A stretch of 57,828 nucleotides of DNA. It comes from Megamonas sp. UBA1796. Its GTDB lineage: Bacteria > Bacillota > Negativicutes > Selenomonadales > Selenomonadaceae. Numbering within the stretch: position 1 is the stretch's first letter; each line of letters begins with the position of its first letter. Location: the NCBI GenBank assembly GCA_002319795.1, contig DCFU01000011.1, forward strand, positions 1-57,828, read 5' to 3'. Below the pieces are notes generated by a model. The model saw only the letters and a list, made by a program, of their open reading frames with translations, was not told the origin of the DNA and made no database searches. A program made the position numbers and the translations under genes. Positions 44,623-54,192 of the stretch are shown here, piece by piece.

Positions 44623-44653
44623 GGGAACTGAGATACAGCAGTTCCCTGTTTTT
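44623..44653 (+). terminator. Terminator after glgA
   Basis: GGGAACTG (44623-44630) and CAGTTCCC (44639-44646) form a perfect 8-bp stem with an 8-nt loop, followed by TGTTTTT. It probably ends or attenuates the glgC-glgA transcript before the GH13-GH77 gene. Confidence 0.7.
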
Positions 44654-44689
44654 GCTTGGAAGGGAAATTGAAAAGGAGGAATTTGTATT

Positions 44690-47600
44690 ATGCCGCAAAA
44701 TAGCGTAGCCGAGCATAATTCACAGGATCGGTATTATCGCTCTCCCGTTGGCGCGGTTGAAGCTGGGACAACGGTAAAGCTGGGGATACACCTGCAACTC
44801 CGGGAGCAAATTTCCAAAGTGTTGGCACGTACCTGGTGCAAGTGGAATGGTGAGAAATTTATTGAACTCCAGCAGAACATGAAGAGGCACGCAGAGGGCA
44901 GGTTCTATTCTGCGGAATTTTCTATGCCTGGGGAAGGATGTCTTTTTTGGTACTATTTTATTATAGTCACAGCTTCAAGAACTCTTTATTACGGGAATAA
45001 TCCCGAACGTTTGGGCGGAATCGGGGAAAGCAGTGATGAGACGCCGGAATCCTTCCAGATTACGGTCTATAAGCCGGGAGCCTGTACGCCGGACTGGTTC
45101 AAGCATGCCGTAATGTATCAGATTTTTCCGGATCGGTTCTATCGCAAGGGCAATACGCTGGTAGAAAAAAGAGGCGCAGTTGTACATGCGAGCTGGGAGG
45201 ATAGCCCGTTCTATTATAAAGATGTAGATACGAAGGACATTGTTTCTTATGATTTTTTTGGCGGGAATTTGGCAGGAATACGCGAAAAGTTGCCCTATCT
45301 AAAGGAACTGGGGATTTCAGTCATTTATCTGAATCCAATCTTTGAGGCGGAGAGCAACCATCGCTATGATACAGGAGACTATCATAAGATAGATCCGCTG
45401 CTGGGTACGAATGGGGAATTTACTGCGCTTTGTGCCGAGGGAAAAAGAATGGGCATACGGTTCATACTGGATGGGGTTTTCAGCCATACCGGCAGCAACA
45501 GCCGTTATTTCAATCGTGCAGGAGACTATCAGAGCATCGGAGCGTTTCAGTCTATCGATTCTCCTTACTATGAGTGGTATAATTTCCATAAGCATCCATA
45601 TGAGTATGACAGCTGGTGGGGATTTACTACTTTGCCGAATGTCATGGAGACGACAGCATCTTATATGGACTTCATTATCCATGATAAAGACAGTGTGCTG
45701 CATCACTGGCTTAAACAGGGAATTTCTGGCTGGCGGCTTGATGTCGTCGATGAATTGCCAGAGGAATTTACACGGGCCTTCTATAAGGAACTCAAGCATA
45801 CAGACCCCGAAGCTGTGCTGATTGGCGAGGTTTGGGAGGATGCTTCCAACAAGGCAAGCTATGGTGTGCCGCGAGAATATCTGTGCGGGCAGGAACTTGA
45901 TTCTGTCATGGATTATCCGTTTCGGCAGAATGTGCTTGATTTTTTGCTGTTTCATATTGATGCGCAGGAATGTGAGCGCAGACTCCGGAGTCTGCGTGAA
46001 AACTACCCTGCGCAGAACCTCTATGCGATGATGAATCTTTTGGGAAGCCATGATGTGCCAAGGCTGCTCACAATTTTGGGAGAGGCTCCTTTTTATGAGG
46101 ATATGCCGGCTATCCGGCAGGCAGAGTATCGCCTGGATGATGATCATTTTAATCTTGGTGTGGCACGTGTGCGTATGGCAACGCTTTGGCAAATGACGTA
46201 TCCGGGAGTTCCCAGCGTTTATTACGGAGATGAAATCGGTATGCAGGGATTTCGGGATCCCTGCAATCGCGGTGCGTATAACTGGGAAAATGGAGACGGC
46301 TATATCCGCAGCTGGGTAGAGAAACTCATTGCTTTGCGCAACAGGCACACGGCTCTGCAGACAGGTGTCTTCATTCCTTTATACAGCCAGCAGGATGTAT
46401 ATGCTTATGCACGTTTGATACGCAATGGACATGATGTATTTGGCGGAGAAGCAGAAAATGAGCTGTTTATCATCGTACTGAATCGTGGGAAAGCGGAAGC
46501 AGAGATTTCATTTGATGTGAGGGATCTTTCTGCAGGCTGTTTCACAGAAGCATTTCAGGCTGCAGAGGATGTTGTTATAGCGCGTGGCTGTTTTACAGTG
46601 AAAGTGGCACCGCTTCAGGGATTGCTTTATGAACAGAAGAAATTCGTGCCTCATTATGAACGTGAGGCTGGCATACTGCTCCATCCGACGTCTTTGCCAT
46701 CCAAATATGGCATTGGGGATCTGGGACGTGAAGCGTATGATTTCATAGATTTCATGGCCGAGGCCGGACAAAAGATATGGCAGGTTCTGCCGCTGAATCC
46801 CGTGGGCTATGGGTATTCTCCCTATCAGTCACCGTCTGCCTTTGCCGGTAATCCAATGTTGATTTCGCTTGATCGGCTTTTGGAGGCTGGCCTGCTGGAG
46901 CCGCAGGATCTCAAAGTTCCTTTTGTGAGTCATAGAGAATCCGTGGATTTCGAATATGCCTGGAACTTCAAAAAGAAATGTTTGCGAAGAGCGTACCAGA
47001 ACTTCCGGCAAAGTCCGGATATGCAGGAAGAATTTGAGGGTTTTTGCCACGAGCAGTCTTTCTGGCTTGAAGATTATGCGCTTTTCAGGGCTTTACAGGA
47101 AGAGAGGAACCATGCGGCTTGGACGGAGTGGCCACAGGCTGTCAAGCAGTATGATTCGAAAACTATTGCGGTGCTGCGTTTGCGTTTCAGCGAACATATC
47201 GGCTTCGAAAAGTTTCAGCAATATATTTTTTTCAGGCAGTGGCATGCACTGCATACTTATGTGCGGGACAGAGGCATACGGATTATGGGGGATATGTCTA
47301 TGTTTATCGCCCAGGATAGTGCGGACGTATGGAGGCATCAGCAACTTTTCAAGCTTGATGAAGAAGGCCGTCCACGTAAAGTAGCAGGTGTACCGCCAGA
47401 TTATTTCAGCGCTACAGGCCAGCTTTGGGGTAATCCACAGTATGATTGGCAGGCTATGCATGCGGAAGACTATGCATGGTGGAAGCAGCGGTTCGCGCAT
47501 CTTTTTTCGCTGGTGGATATCGTGCGCATCGACCACTTTCGTGGTTTCGAATCCTATTGGGAGGTTGACAGCCTGGAGAGAACTGCAGTGAAGGGTAGTT

Positions 47601-48139
47601 GGATGAAAGGGCCAGGCCGCGATTTTTTTACGAATATAGAGAAGCACCTGGGACATCTGCCTATTGTGGCGGAAGATCTCGGTGTCATTACAGATGAAGT
47701 TGAGCAGTTGCGCCAGGACTGCGGCTATCCTGGTATGAAGGTGCTACAGTTTGAATTGTATTTTAATGCTATGCGCCGCATGGGGTTTGCTGCACCGGAA
47801 AACAGTATCATTTATACGGGAACACATGACAATAATACGACAGTTGGTTGGTACATGAAGGACATTGATGATGCAGCGGCGGATGCTATTGCTGAAATGC
47901 TGCAGGCAGATAGTGAAGAACCGCAGGAAATCTGCCGGAAGCTCATTGAATTTGCGTATGCCTCTGAAGCCCGTATGGCCATTATTCCCATGCAGGATAT
48001 ATTGATGCAGGATGAGACACATCGGATGAATTTGCCGGGGACGACAGGCCATAGTTGGAAATGGTGCCTGAAACCGGGAGCGCTCAGCAAGGAACATGCA
48101 GAGCGGCTTAGGGAGCTCTGCAGGAAATATAAGCGTTGA
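44690..48139 (+). CDS. Fused GH13 alpha-glucan hydrolase and GH77 4-alpha-glucanotransferase
   Basis: 1149 residues, two enzymes in one chain. Part 1: an N-terminal beta domain (about 1-130) and a GH13 barrel of neopullulanase/maltodextrin-glucosidase style, with DGVFSHTG, nucleophile Asp351 (GWRLDVV), acid/base Glu380 (IGEVWE) and Asp455 (GSHDVPR), then a C-terminal beta domain (about 560-645). Part 2 from about residue 655: MalQ-type GH77 with LHPTSLPSKYGIGDLG, GYSPYQSPSAFAGNP, nucleophile Asp948 (RIDHFRG), acid/base Glu995 (VAEDLGVIT) and THDNNTT. Together they could debranch and disproportionate limit dextrins after phosphorylase action. AGGAGG lies 8-10 nt before the ATG. Both active sites look intact. 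No signal peptide, so it is cytosolic. Confidence 0.9.
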   Translation: MPQNSVAEHNSQDRYYRSPVGAVEAGTTVKLGIHLQLREQISKVLARTWCKWNGEKFIELQQNMKRHAEGRFYSAEFSMPGEGCLFWYYFIIVTASRTLYYGNNPERLGGIGESSDETPESFQITVYKPGACTPDWFKHAVMYQIFPDRFYRKGNTLVEKRGAVVHASWEDSPFYYKDVDTKDIVSYDFFGGNLAGIREKLPYLKELGISVIYLNPIFEAESNHRYDTGDYHKIDPLLGTNGEFTALCAEGKRMGIRFILDGVFSHTGSNSRYFNRAGDYQSIGAFQSIDSPYYEWYNFHKHPYEYDSWWGFTTLPNVMETTASYMDFIIHDKDSVLHHWLKQGISGWRLDVVDELPEEFTRAFYKELKHTDPEAVLIGEVWEDASNKASYGVPREYLCGQELDSVMDYPFRQNVLDFLLFHIDAQECERRLRSLRENYPAQNLYAMMNLLGSHDVPRLLTILGEAPFYEDMPAIRQAEYRLDDDHFNLGVARVRMATLWQMTYPGVPSVYYGDEIGMQGFRDPCNRGAYNWENGDGYIRSWVEKLIALRNRHTALQTGVFIPLYSQQDVYAYARLIRNGHDVFGGEAENELFIIVLNRGKAEAEISFDVRDLSAGCFTEAFQAAEDVVIARGCFTVKVAPLQGLLYEQKKFVPHYEREAGILLHPTSLPSKYGIGDLGREAYDFIDFMAEAGQKIWQVLPLNPVGYGYSPYQSPSAFAGNPMLISLDRLLEAGLLEPQDLKVPFVSHRESVDFEYAWNFKKKCLRRAYQNFRQSPDMQEEFEGFCHEQSFWLEDYALFRALQEERNHAAWTEWPQAVKQYDSKTIAVLRLRFSEHIGFEKFQQYIFFRQWHALHTYVRDRGIRIMGDMSMFIAQDSADVWRHQQLFKLDEEGRPRKVAGVPPDYFSATGQLWGNPQYDWQAMHAEDYAWWKQRFAHLFSLVDIVRIDHFRGFESYWEVDSLERTAVKGSWMKGPGRDFFTNIEKHLGHLPIVAEDLGVITDEVEQLRQDCGYPGMKVLQFELYFNAMRRMGFAAPENSIIYTGTHDNNTTVGWYMKDIDDAAADAIAEMLQADSEEPQEICRKLIEFAYASEARMAIIPMQDILMQDETHRMNLPGTTGHSWKWCLKPGALSKEHAERLRELCRKYKR

Positions 48140-48163
48140 TCGGGATGAGGTGCTTTTGGGAAA

Positions 48164-49849
48164 TTGGATACGGGGATTTTGCGCAAATATAAACAATGCA
48201 GGAATCAGTTAAATGCTTTTGTTAAGGAGTATGCCGGGTTTGGTTTGCTTATGGTACTGTTTAATCTGACCTGTGCGGCTAAGTTTTATTGGCAAGGGGA
48301 TTGGACTGCCGTAAAAGAAAACTTGTTGTCTATGGGGCAGCAGCTGTGTTTGTCATGGCTGCTGCTGCTGGTTTTGACGATGCTGTTATGCTGGATTTCC
48401 TGGCATGGTATAGGTGAAATTATTTTGCGGGGCTGGCTTATAGTCAGTGGACTGCTTTTTGCTGTTGATATATTTCTCCTGAGTGCTTATCACAGCCTGC
48501 TGGATAAGGCAATGCTGCAAATCGTGCTGGCGACAAATATGCATGAGACCATGGAATTTCTGGGCCTGCGTTTTAGGGATATTTTGACAGCGGCCGGTGC
48601 GCTGGGAATTGCTCTGCTGCTATCGCGTCTTTGGCAATATGCTGTTCGGAAATTTTTGCAGGATACATCCAATCTGCCGGCAGTTTTTATGCTTTTGCTT
48701 TTTGTGGGTGGCAGCTGGGTGCAGTACAGCAATTCCGAAGTCATTGAATATTGCCTGTCTGTGGAGAGGGCTTCGGATATGTTTTATTGTCTTTATGATG
48801 AAGTAAAGAACTATGATGAGATTTCACATGGTCTGGCGAGTCAGAGAATACAGCTTACATACAATAACAGTACGATACCGTATGTTGTTTTTATTTTAGG
48901 AGAATCAACCAGTCGGCATCATATGAGCATCTATGGTTACGAGCTGGATACGACGCCGCTGCTTCAGGCAAGAGAGGCAGCAGGTGAGCTGCAGATTTTT
49001 AACGATGTAGTGAGCCCGCATACCTATACGATGGCAGTACTGCGGGAGTTATTTACTTTTTATCGTAAAGGTGATGAAGGAGAATGGTTCAATTACAGCG
49101 ATTATTTCGATATACTGCGGGCAGCTGGTTATCACACTGCATGGATATCAAATCAGGAAAGTTCCGGTATTTATGGTAATGTCGGGCGGGCCTATGCGGA
49201 TCGTTGTGATGAGAAGGCATTTACCGTTGTCCGTGATTCAGAAAACGATATAAGTCGCTATGATGAAGCTGTATTGCCGCTGCTGGATACATCTTTGGGG
49301 CAGAATACGGCGGAAAAGAGTTTTTATGTGGTGCATCTGATGGGCACGCATGAGGATTACATCCGCCGTTATCCACCGGAATATGATGTGTTCAATGCAG
49401 CAGAAGAAACGGGCAGCAAGCCTGAATGGCGGAAGATACGTGCCGAGTATGACAACGCAGTACGCTATAATGATTTTGTTGTTGATGAGATCATCCGGCG
49501 TTTTGAGAATAAAAATGCCATTGTCATTTATATTTCGGATCATGGAGAGGAGGTCTACGATACGTGGGGATTTCGTGGACATGCAGAGCATGGAAGCTTT
49601 TACCAGCTGGAGATACCAATGCTGATTTGGACATCGGCAGAGTTTCGGCAAGCCTATCCGGATACAATGCAGAAAATTTCCGAGGCGGTGGATAAACCGT
49701 TTATGACAAATGATATGCTGTATATGCTCATGGCGCTCATGCATGTTGAAACTATGGAGTTTAAAAGCGAAAGGAGCCCGCTGGATCCTTCTTTTGATGT
49801 TATGGGTAAGCGTATGTACGAGGGCAGTGAATACCGGCATACACCATAA
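48164..49849 (+). CDS. Phosphoethanolamine transferase (EptA/CptA-like sulfatase family)
   Basis: 561 residues. An N-terminal membrane domain with about five hydrophobic helices (to about residue 190) is followed by a periplasmic alkaline-phosphatase-fold domain. The nucleophile motif LGESTSRHHMSIYGY gives Thr249. Later metal ligands are in HLMGTHEDY and YISDHGEEV, and HAEHGSFYQLEIPM is typical of lipid A or core phosphoethanolamine transferases. Modifying lipid A this way lowers negative charge and polymyxin binding in other bacteria. The target here may be lipid A, LPS core or another glycan. The start is TTG with GAGGTG 11 nt upstream; no better start is in frame. It follows the GH13-GH77 gene by 24 nt. 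Confidence 0.87.
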   Translation: MDTGILRKYKQCRNQLNAFVKEYAGFGLLMVLFNLTCAAKFYWQGDWTAVKENLLSMGQQLCLSWLLLLVLTMLLCWISWHGIGEIILRGWLIVSGLLFAVDIFLLSAYHSLLDKAMLQIVLATNMHETMEFLGLRFRDILTAAGALGIALLLSRLWQYAVRKFLQDTSNLPAVFMLLLFVGGSWVQYSNSEVIEYCLSVERASDMFYCLYDEVKNYDEISHGLASQRIQLTYNNSTIPYVVFILGESTSRHHMSIYGYELDTTPLLQAREAAGELQIFNDVVSPHTYTMAVLRELFTFYRKGDEGEWFNYSDYFDILRAAGYHTAWISNQESSGIYGNVGRAYADRCDEKAFTVVRDSENDISRYDEAVLPLLDTSLGQNTAEKSFYVVHLMGTHEDYIRRYPPEYDVFNAAEETGSKPEWRKIRAEYDNAVRYNDFVVDEIIRRFENKNAIVIYISDHGEEVYDTWGFRGHAEHGSFYQLEIPMLIWTSAEFRQAYPDTMQKISEAVDKPFMTNDMLYMLMALMHVETMEFKSERSPLDPSFDVMGKRMYEGSEYRHTP

Positions 49850-49860
49850 GGTGACTTTCT

Positions 49861-49889
49861 TTTTGTTTTTTTGTGTGGTATGCTATAAA
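49861..49889 (+). promoter_or_regulatory. Candidate extended -10 promoter for the DUF2225 gene
   Basis: TGCTATAAA (49881-49889) fits an extended -10 element. A T-rich -35 region lies at 49861-49868. The leader before the ATG at 49921 would be about 25 nt. Confidence 0.45.
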
Positions 49890-49920
49890 TGATATTAATT
49901 TTAGGAGAGATTACATTATA

Positions 49921-50607
49921 ATGGCTGTTGGAAATACGTTTGTAGTAGAAAAATATTGCCCGGTTTGCGGAAAATCAACAAGAATCACGAAGGTTCGTTC
50001 CCGTTTGCTCGCCACGGAGACGGATAATGATTTTTGTGCGCATTATAAAGATTTTAATCCATATTATTACACCATATGGGTATGTGAGCACTGTGGCTTT
50101 GCCACGGATGAAAAGCGCTTTTTAGCACCGATGCCGGAGAAACATCGGATTGTTTTGTCGGAATTTCTGAATACCCGCAAGGTGGGATTTAAATTTCAGG
50201 AGACACGCGGTATCCCAGAGGCAGTCGCCTCTTTCAAACTGGCAATTTTTTATGCGGAATTGTTGCATGCACAGCCATCACATCTCGCGGGACTGTGCCT
50301 GGAGCTGGCTTGGATTTTTCGGGATTCCGGCGAGCAGGACAGGGAAAATGATATGATGGAAAAAGCGGTCAATCTTTATGACGAATCCCTTATGCATGAG
50401 CGATACCCCATTGGGTCGCTTACAGATACGATGGTGATTTATCTTATTGGCGCATTGTATTACCGCTTGGGAAATATTGAAAAAGCGACACAATATCTGA
50501 GTCGCATTATCGGGGATCACGAGTCGAGGATTCAGGAACGCAAGCTCTATGAAAAGGCAAGGGATCTTTGGCAGGATATACGGACGCGTGGGACAGAAGG
50601 TAATTGA
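49921..50607 (+). CDS. DUF2225 protein (zinc ribbon plus TPR-like helices)
   Basis: 228 residues of the DUF2225 family, of unknown function. The N-terminus carries two CxxC pairs, CPVCGK (about residues 14-17) and CEHCGF (about 57-60), that should bind one zinc. The rest is helical and resembles TPR repeats (AVASFKLAIFYAELL; ALYYRLGNIEKATQYLSRI), a protein-binding shape. The frame is open 16 codons earlier, but AGGAGAG lies about 11 nt before the ATG at 49921, and the likely promoter lies inside the upstream part. It is followed after 15 nt by an unknown gene and then a DUF4127 gene. Confidence 0.8.
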   Translation: MAVGNTFVVEKYCPVCGKSTRITKVRSRLLATETDNDFCAHYKDFNPYYYTIWVCEHCGFATDEKRFLAPMPEKHRIVLSEFLNTRKVGFKFQETRGIPEAVASFKLAIFYAELLHAQPSHLAGLCLELAWIFRDSGEQDRENDMMEKAVNLYDESLMHERYPIGSLTDTMVIYLIGALYYRLGNIEKATQYLSRIIGDHESRIQERKLYEKARDLWQDIRTRGTEGN

Positions 50608-50622
50608 AAAAGGAGTTAAAGA

Positions 50623-51297
50623 ATGGTGGATATGCCGGCGGCAATTGCAGAAAATGTACAACAGATTGACTGGGGCCAGCTTAGCGCAAAGGTAGAGGAT
50701 TATAAGCCGGTCATTGATGTGGTGAGGAAAACGTGGAGCAAGGAATCACTGCTGGATATTATCCAGGGCCATATCTCTGTACCGGATGATACGATAAATG
50801 AGGCTATTGCGGCTCGTATAGAGCCGGACGGCCAGGTAAAATCGTTATCGATTACATCGAAGGAAAATGGTCGGCTGGAGATTCATGCGGATACGAAAAA
50901 AATAGGCCGGGTGGAGCTTTCTGGAACGGTAGACACTTTTGTGCATCATGCGGATTGTTCGTATATGTCATATACGGTCAGGGAACGTGCACTTAAGGAC
51001 CATGGGCTTATGTCATGGTTCTTTTCGAGGATTTCTCTGTCTATGGCAGAGAGATTGGTGGGACATGTAGAGCTTGTGGATGATTTGCCGACGAAGATTA
51101 GCGGCAATACGATTACGGTCGATTTTCATGAGTTGCTGCGTTCTTCAGAGCTCGGGCAGACGTCCATTCAGGGCTATAATCTTTTGGATGTATTGCGTAT
51201 TGAAGAGGCTGTACCTCATGATGGGTACATAGAATTTAAAACTTCGTTGGATGTGCCTGACGAGGTTAAGACGATGCTCATAAATATTTTTTTGTGA
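50623..51297 (+). CDS. Conserved-looking protein of unknown function
   Basis: 224 residues, no family recognised. No signal peptide and no membrane segment, so probably cytosolic. The middle (about 70-110) is beta-strand-like with alternating charge (VKSLSITSKENGRLEIHADTK), and the C-terminal half contains LMSWFFSRISLSMAERLVGHVEL and a long acidic beta region (DGYIEFKTSLDVPDEVKTML). A clear AAGGAG site lies 7 nt before the ATG. It is packed between the DUF2225 and DUF4127 genes (15-16 nt gaps), so these three are one operon and may share a process. Confidence 0.7.
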   Translation: MVDMPAAIAENVQQIDWGQLSAKVEDYKPVIDVVRKTWSKESLLDIIQGHISVPDDTINEAIAARIEPDGQVKSLSITSKENGRLEIHADTKKIGRVELSGTVDTFVHHADCSYMSYTVRERALKDHGLMSWFFSRISLSMAERLVGHVELVDDLPTKISGNTITVDFHELLRSSELGQTSIQGYNLLDVLRIEEAVPHDGYIEFKTSLDVPDEVKTMLINIFL

Positions 51298-51313
51298 TAC
51301 GGAGATGTGAAGT

Positions 51314-52897
51314 TTGCAGAGAAAATTTTTTACTTTGTTTTTAGGAATCTGTATTTTTGCCTGTGCCTTGCCTGTGTATGCCGCCAAAGCACAGGTTCCG
51401 GCGAAGATTATTTTTGTACCACAGGATAATCGGCCTATCTCTGATCAGCAAACGGCGGAGGTTGTACGCAAGCTTGGCTATGAAGTCGTTGTGCCGCCAA
51501 AGGAGATGCTGGGAGGACGTTCGGATCTCGGACATCCGGATGAGCTTTGGCAATGGGCGGAGGAAAATGCCAAAGATGCGGATGCAGCGGTGTTTTCTTC
51601 AGATGCCATGATATACGGCAGTCTCGTGGCTTCACGCAAGCATAACTACGAAAAACAGCAAGTGCTTGAACGCGCGGATCGCTTTGCACAGTTCCGCAAA
51701 AAACACCCAAAACTTAAAATGTATGCGTTTGGCTCAATCATGCGCACACCGCGTACAGGCGAGGCATCCGGCTCTGAAGAGCCGGGCTATTATGCCAACT
51801 ATGGCAGTGACATTTTCCGCTATACGGCACTTACGGATAAAAAAGAGATGGGTGGCCTCACCAAGCGTGAAACCAAGGAATATTCCTTTCTGACGGAGCT
51901 TATTCCTAAGCAGGCAATGCGGGATTGGATGAATCGCCGTCAAAAGAATTTTGTGGTAAGCAGTTATCTTATAAACATTACGCGTCAGGGGGCTTTTGAC
52001 TATTTCGTGCTTGGCCGGGATGATAATGCACCCTATTCTCAGACGCATATGGAGAGCCGGAAGCTTGCCAAAGCCGGGGCTGATCTGGGGCAGGCCAAGT
52101 TTCAGGCTATGGCCGGTATTGATGAAATAGGGCTTTTGTTGCTTACACGTGCTGTCAATGATTTGACCCATACGGTACCTTTTGTGGATGTGATTTATAA
52201 TTGGGGAGCTGGTGCCAATACGGTGCCTTCGTATTCGGATGAGCCGATTGCGGACTCAATCCGTTCCCATACGGTAGCTGCCGGGGGAATGATTGTAAGT
52301 TCGCCGCGCAAGGCGGATGTCGTATTGCTGGTCAATACGAACCCAAGCGGGAAAACAGGTGAAGCCAACGAGCGTTCTAACGATGGTACGCCGCGTGATG
52401 GTACGAAATATTTTGCGGGCCTTGTCAGTGAGTCCGTTGAAGCAGGCTATCCTGTAGCTTTAGGTGATATTGCCTATGCCAATGGCGCGGATAATGCACT
52501 TATGGCAGAGCTGAAGAACCGTGGTTTGTTATTTAAGTTGCGGGCCTATGCTGGTTGGAATACAGCTACGAATAGTACGGGATTTGTACTGGGTACAGGA
52601 ATGCTGGCGTCCAGGATGACAGATGAGGCCAGAGATTCCCTCCTGCTCATGCGCTATATGGATGACTGGGCCTATCAGGCAAATGTACGGCAGGTGCTCG
52701 GTCGCCAGCTTGGCTGGCTGCGCGGCAGTGGGGCTTATGCGAGCCTCGATGGAAAACTTTTGGCTGTAGAGGCCCGGGCAACGCGTATGATGCGCCGATT
52801 TGCTGATGATAATTTGCCGCCGCTCGATGAACTCAGGAGCTTTGAGATTACTTTTCCCTGGAATCGGATGTTTGAAGCATGTATAACTTTTGGTTGA
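51314..52897 (+). CDS. Secreted DUF4127 protein
   Basis: 527 residues matching the DUF4127 family (function unknown). A signal peptide (MQRK, hydrophobic to about residue 22, VYAAKA) points to export. The mature part opens with the family-typical IIFVPQDNRPISDQQTAEVV, then PPKEMLGGR, VFSSDAMIYGSLVASRKH and RVFGSIMRTPR-like YAFGSIMRTPR. The DNAP motif in GRDDNAPYSQ and DEIGLLLLTRAVN follow, a pattern suggesting an alpha/beta enzyme. The start is TTG about 9 nt after GGAG and directly begins the signal peptide. Third gene of the DUF2225 operon; ended by a bidirectional terminator. Confidence 0.82.
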   Translation: MQRKFFTLFLGICIFACALPVYAAKAQVPAKIIFVPQDNRPISDQQTAEVVRKLGYEVVVPPKEMLGGRSDLGHPDELWQWAEENAKDADAAVFSSDAMIYGSLVASRKHNYEKQQVLERADRFAQFRKKHPKLKMYAFGSIMRTPRTGEASGSEEPGYYANYGSDIFRYTALTDKKEMGGLTKRETKEYSFLTELIPKQAMRDWMNRRQKNFVVSSYLINITRQGAFDYFVLGRDDNAPYSQTHMESRKLAKAGADLGQAKFQAMAGIDEIGLLLLTRAVNDLTHTVPFVDVIYNWGAGANTVPSYSDEPIADSIRSHTVAAGGMIVSSPRKADVVLLVNTNPSGKTGEANERSNDGTPRDGTKYFAGLVSESVEAGYPVALGDIAYANGADNALMAELKNRGLLFKLRAYAGWNTATNSTGFVLGTGMLASRMTDEARDSLLLMRYMDDWAYQANVRQVLGRQLGWLRGSGAYASLDGKLLAVEARATRMMRRFADDNLPPLDELRSFEITFPWNRMFEACITFG

Positions 52898-52906
52898 GCT
52901 GATAAA

Positions 52907-52950
52907 AAAAGCGCAGGAAATACCGTTTGGTATATTTCCTGCGCTTTTGT
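52907..52950. terminator. Bidirectional terminator between the DUF4127 gene and serC
   Basis: AAAAGCGCAGGAAATA (52907-52922) is complementary to 52933-52948, with A and T runs at the two ends. It serves both converging genes. Confidence 0.9.
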
Positions 52951-52974
52951 GCATATTATTTTCTGTTGCAGCAA

Positions 52975-54066
52975 TCAGGCATTGGTTTTGCGGAATTTTT
53001 CCATAAAGTCGGTCAGTATTTCGCAGCCCTCGTATGGCATAGCGTTATATATGGAAGTACGCATACCGCCAACACTGCGATGACCTTTGACGCCGCTAAG
53101 ACCATGTGTAAGCGCTTCTGCAGCAAATTTTGTCTCGAGATCTTCATTAGGCAGACGGAAAGTCACATTCATAAAGGAACGGCTGTCCTTATCTGCGTGT
53201 CCATGATAGAACCCGTTGCTGTTATCAATTGCATCATAGACGAGCTTCGCTTTTTTCTCATTGCGTGCAGCCATAGCTGTAAGGCCGCCCTGTGCCTTGA
53301 TCCAGGCGGCAGTCTTGCCGACCATATAGATGCAGAAAGCCGGAGGCGTATTGTAAAGGGAATCCTTCTTGAGGAAGGTATCATAACGCAACATGGTAGG
53401 CAGAGCCTTCGGACTGTCTGCGAGGAAGGATTTGCGTGCGACTACAACGCATACGCCGGCTGGCCCGAGATTCTTTTGGGCGCCCGCATAGATAAGGCTG
53501 AATTTGGAGAAATCCAGCGGACGGGAAAGCATATCGGAGGACATATCTGCAATGAGCGGAATGTTCCCTGCTTCCGGAATATAATGATATTCTGTACCAA
53601 AGATCGTATTGTTATAGCAGATGTGCAGATAGGCAGCATGCTCGCTTATACAAATTTCATCCTGTACAGGAATATGCCTGAAATTTGTGTTTTTGCTGGA
53701 TGCCGCGATATGGCCGGTACCAAGAATCTCAGCTTCTTGGTAGGCTTTGGTAGCAAAGCTGCCGGAAAGTACATAGTTGCCAATTTTTCCGCCAATTGCG
53801 AAATTCATGGGAATCATAGCGAATTGCGTACTGGCGCCGCCTTGAATAAAGAGAACTTCGTAGTCGTCACCGAGCCCCATAAGTTCTTTGATATCGACTT
53901 TTGCCTGTTGATGAACCTGATCATATTGTTTGGCACGATGGCTGATTTCAATGATGGACATGCCGCTGTCATGGAAATTGAGGAATTCTGCCTGTGCTTC
54001 CTTGAGGACTTCGAGTGGCTGCATAGCCGGACCCGGGTTAAAATTATAAATACGATTTGCTTCCAA
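52975..54066 (-). CDS. serC: Phosphoserine aminotransferase
   Basis: 363 residues. It converts 3-phosphohydroxypyruvate to O-phosphoserine, the second step of serine synthesis. The family start YNFNPGPAMQPLEVL is followed by MSIIEISHR, the PLP phosphate-site GGASTQFAMIPMN, ADMSSDMLSRP, and the PLP lysine in YAGAQKNLGPAG near residue 198. The C-terminal SGVKGHRSVGGMRTSIYNAMP is typical. The start is TTG, 7 nt after GGGGG, as no in-frame ATG precedes the conserved N-terminus. It diverges from serA, whose product supplies its substrate. Confidence 0.95.
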   Translation of the reverse strand: MEANRIYNFNPGPAMQPLEVLKEAQAEFLNFHDSGMSIIEISHRAKQYDQVHQQAKVDIKELMGLGDDYEVLFIQGGASTQFAMIPMNFAIGGKIGNYVLSGSFATKAYQEAEILGTGHIAASSKNTNFRHIPVQDEICISEHAAYLHICYNNTIFGTEYHYIPEAGNIPLIADMSSDMLSRPLDFSKFSLIYAGAQKNLGPAGVCVVVARKSFLADSPKALPTMLRYDTFLKKDSLYNTPPAFCIYMVGKTAAWIKAQGGLTAMAARNEKKAKLVYDAIDNSNGFYHGHADKDSRSFMNVTFRLPNEDLETKFAAEALTHGLSGVKGHRSVGGMRTSIYNAMPYEGCEILTDFMEKFRKTNA

Positions 54067-54127
54067 GATGATACCCCCTAATTGATTTATATGTTTAAAA
54101 TCGCGTTTGATTATCGTGTTGTGTTAT

Positions 54128-54157
54128 ATTCTAACGCCAGTAATCTAAAAACGTCAA
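54128..54157 (-). promoter_or_regulatory. Promoter for serC
   Basis: On the minus strand TTGACG (54157-54152), an 18-nt spacer and TAGAAT (54133-54128). The -35 sits in the sequence CTTGACGTT, which recurs in inverted orientation as the serA -35. Confidence 0.7.
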
Positions 54158-54192
54158 GCAAAAAAATAAAATTGTTTTTTTGTAAAATACAC

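Noticed and set aside
52927..54081. 384-codon plus-strand open frame opposite serC
   Set aside because: It is antisense to a complete serC, starts inside a terminator arm, and shows no family signature.
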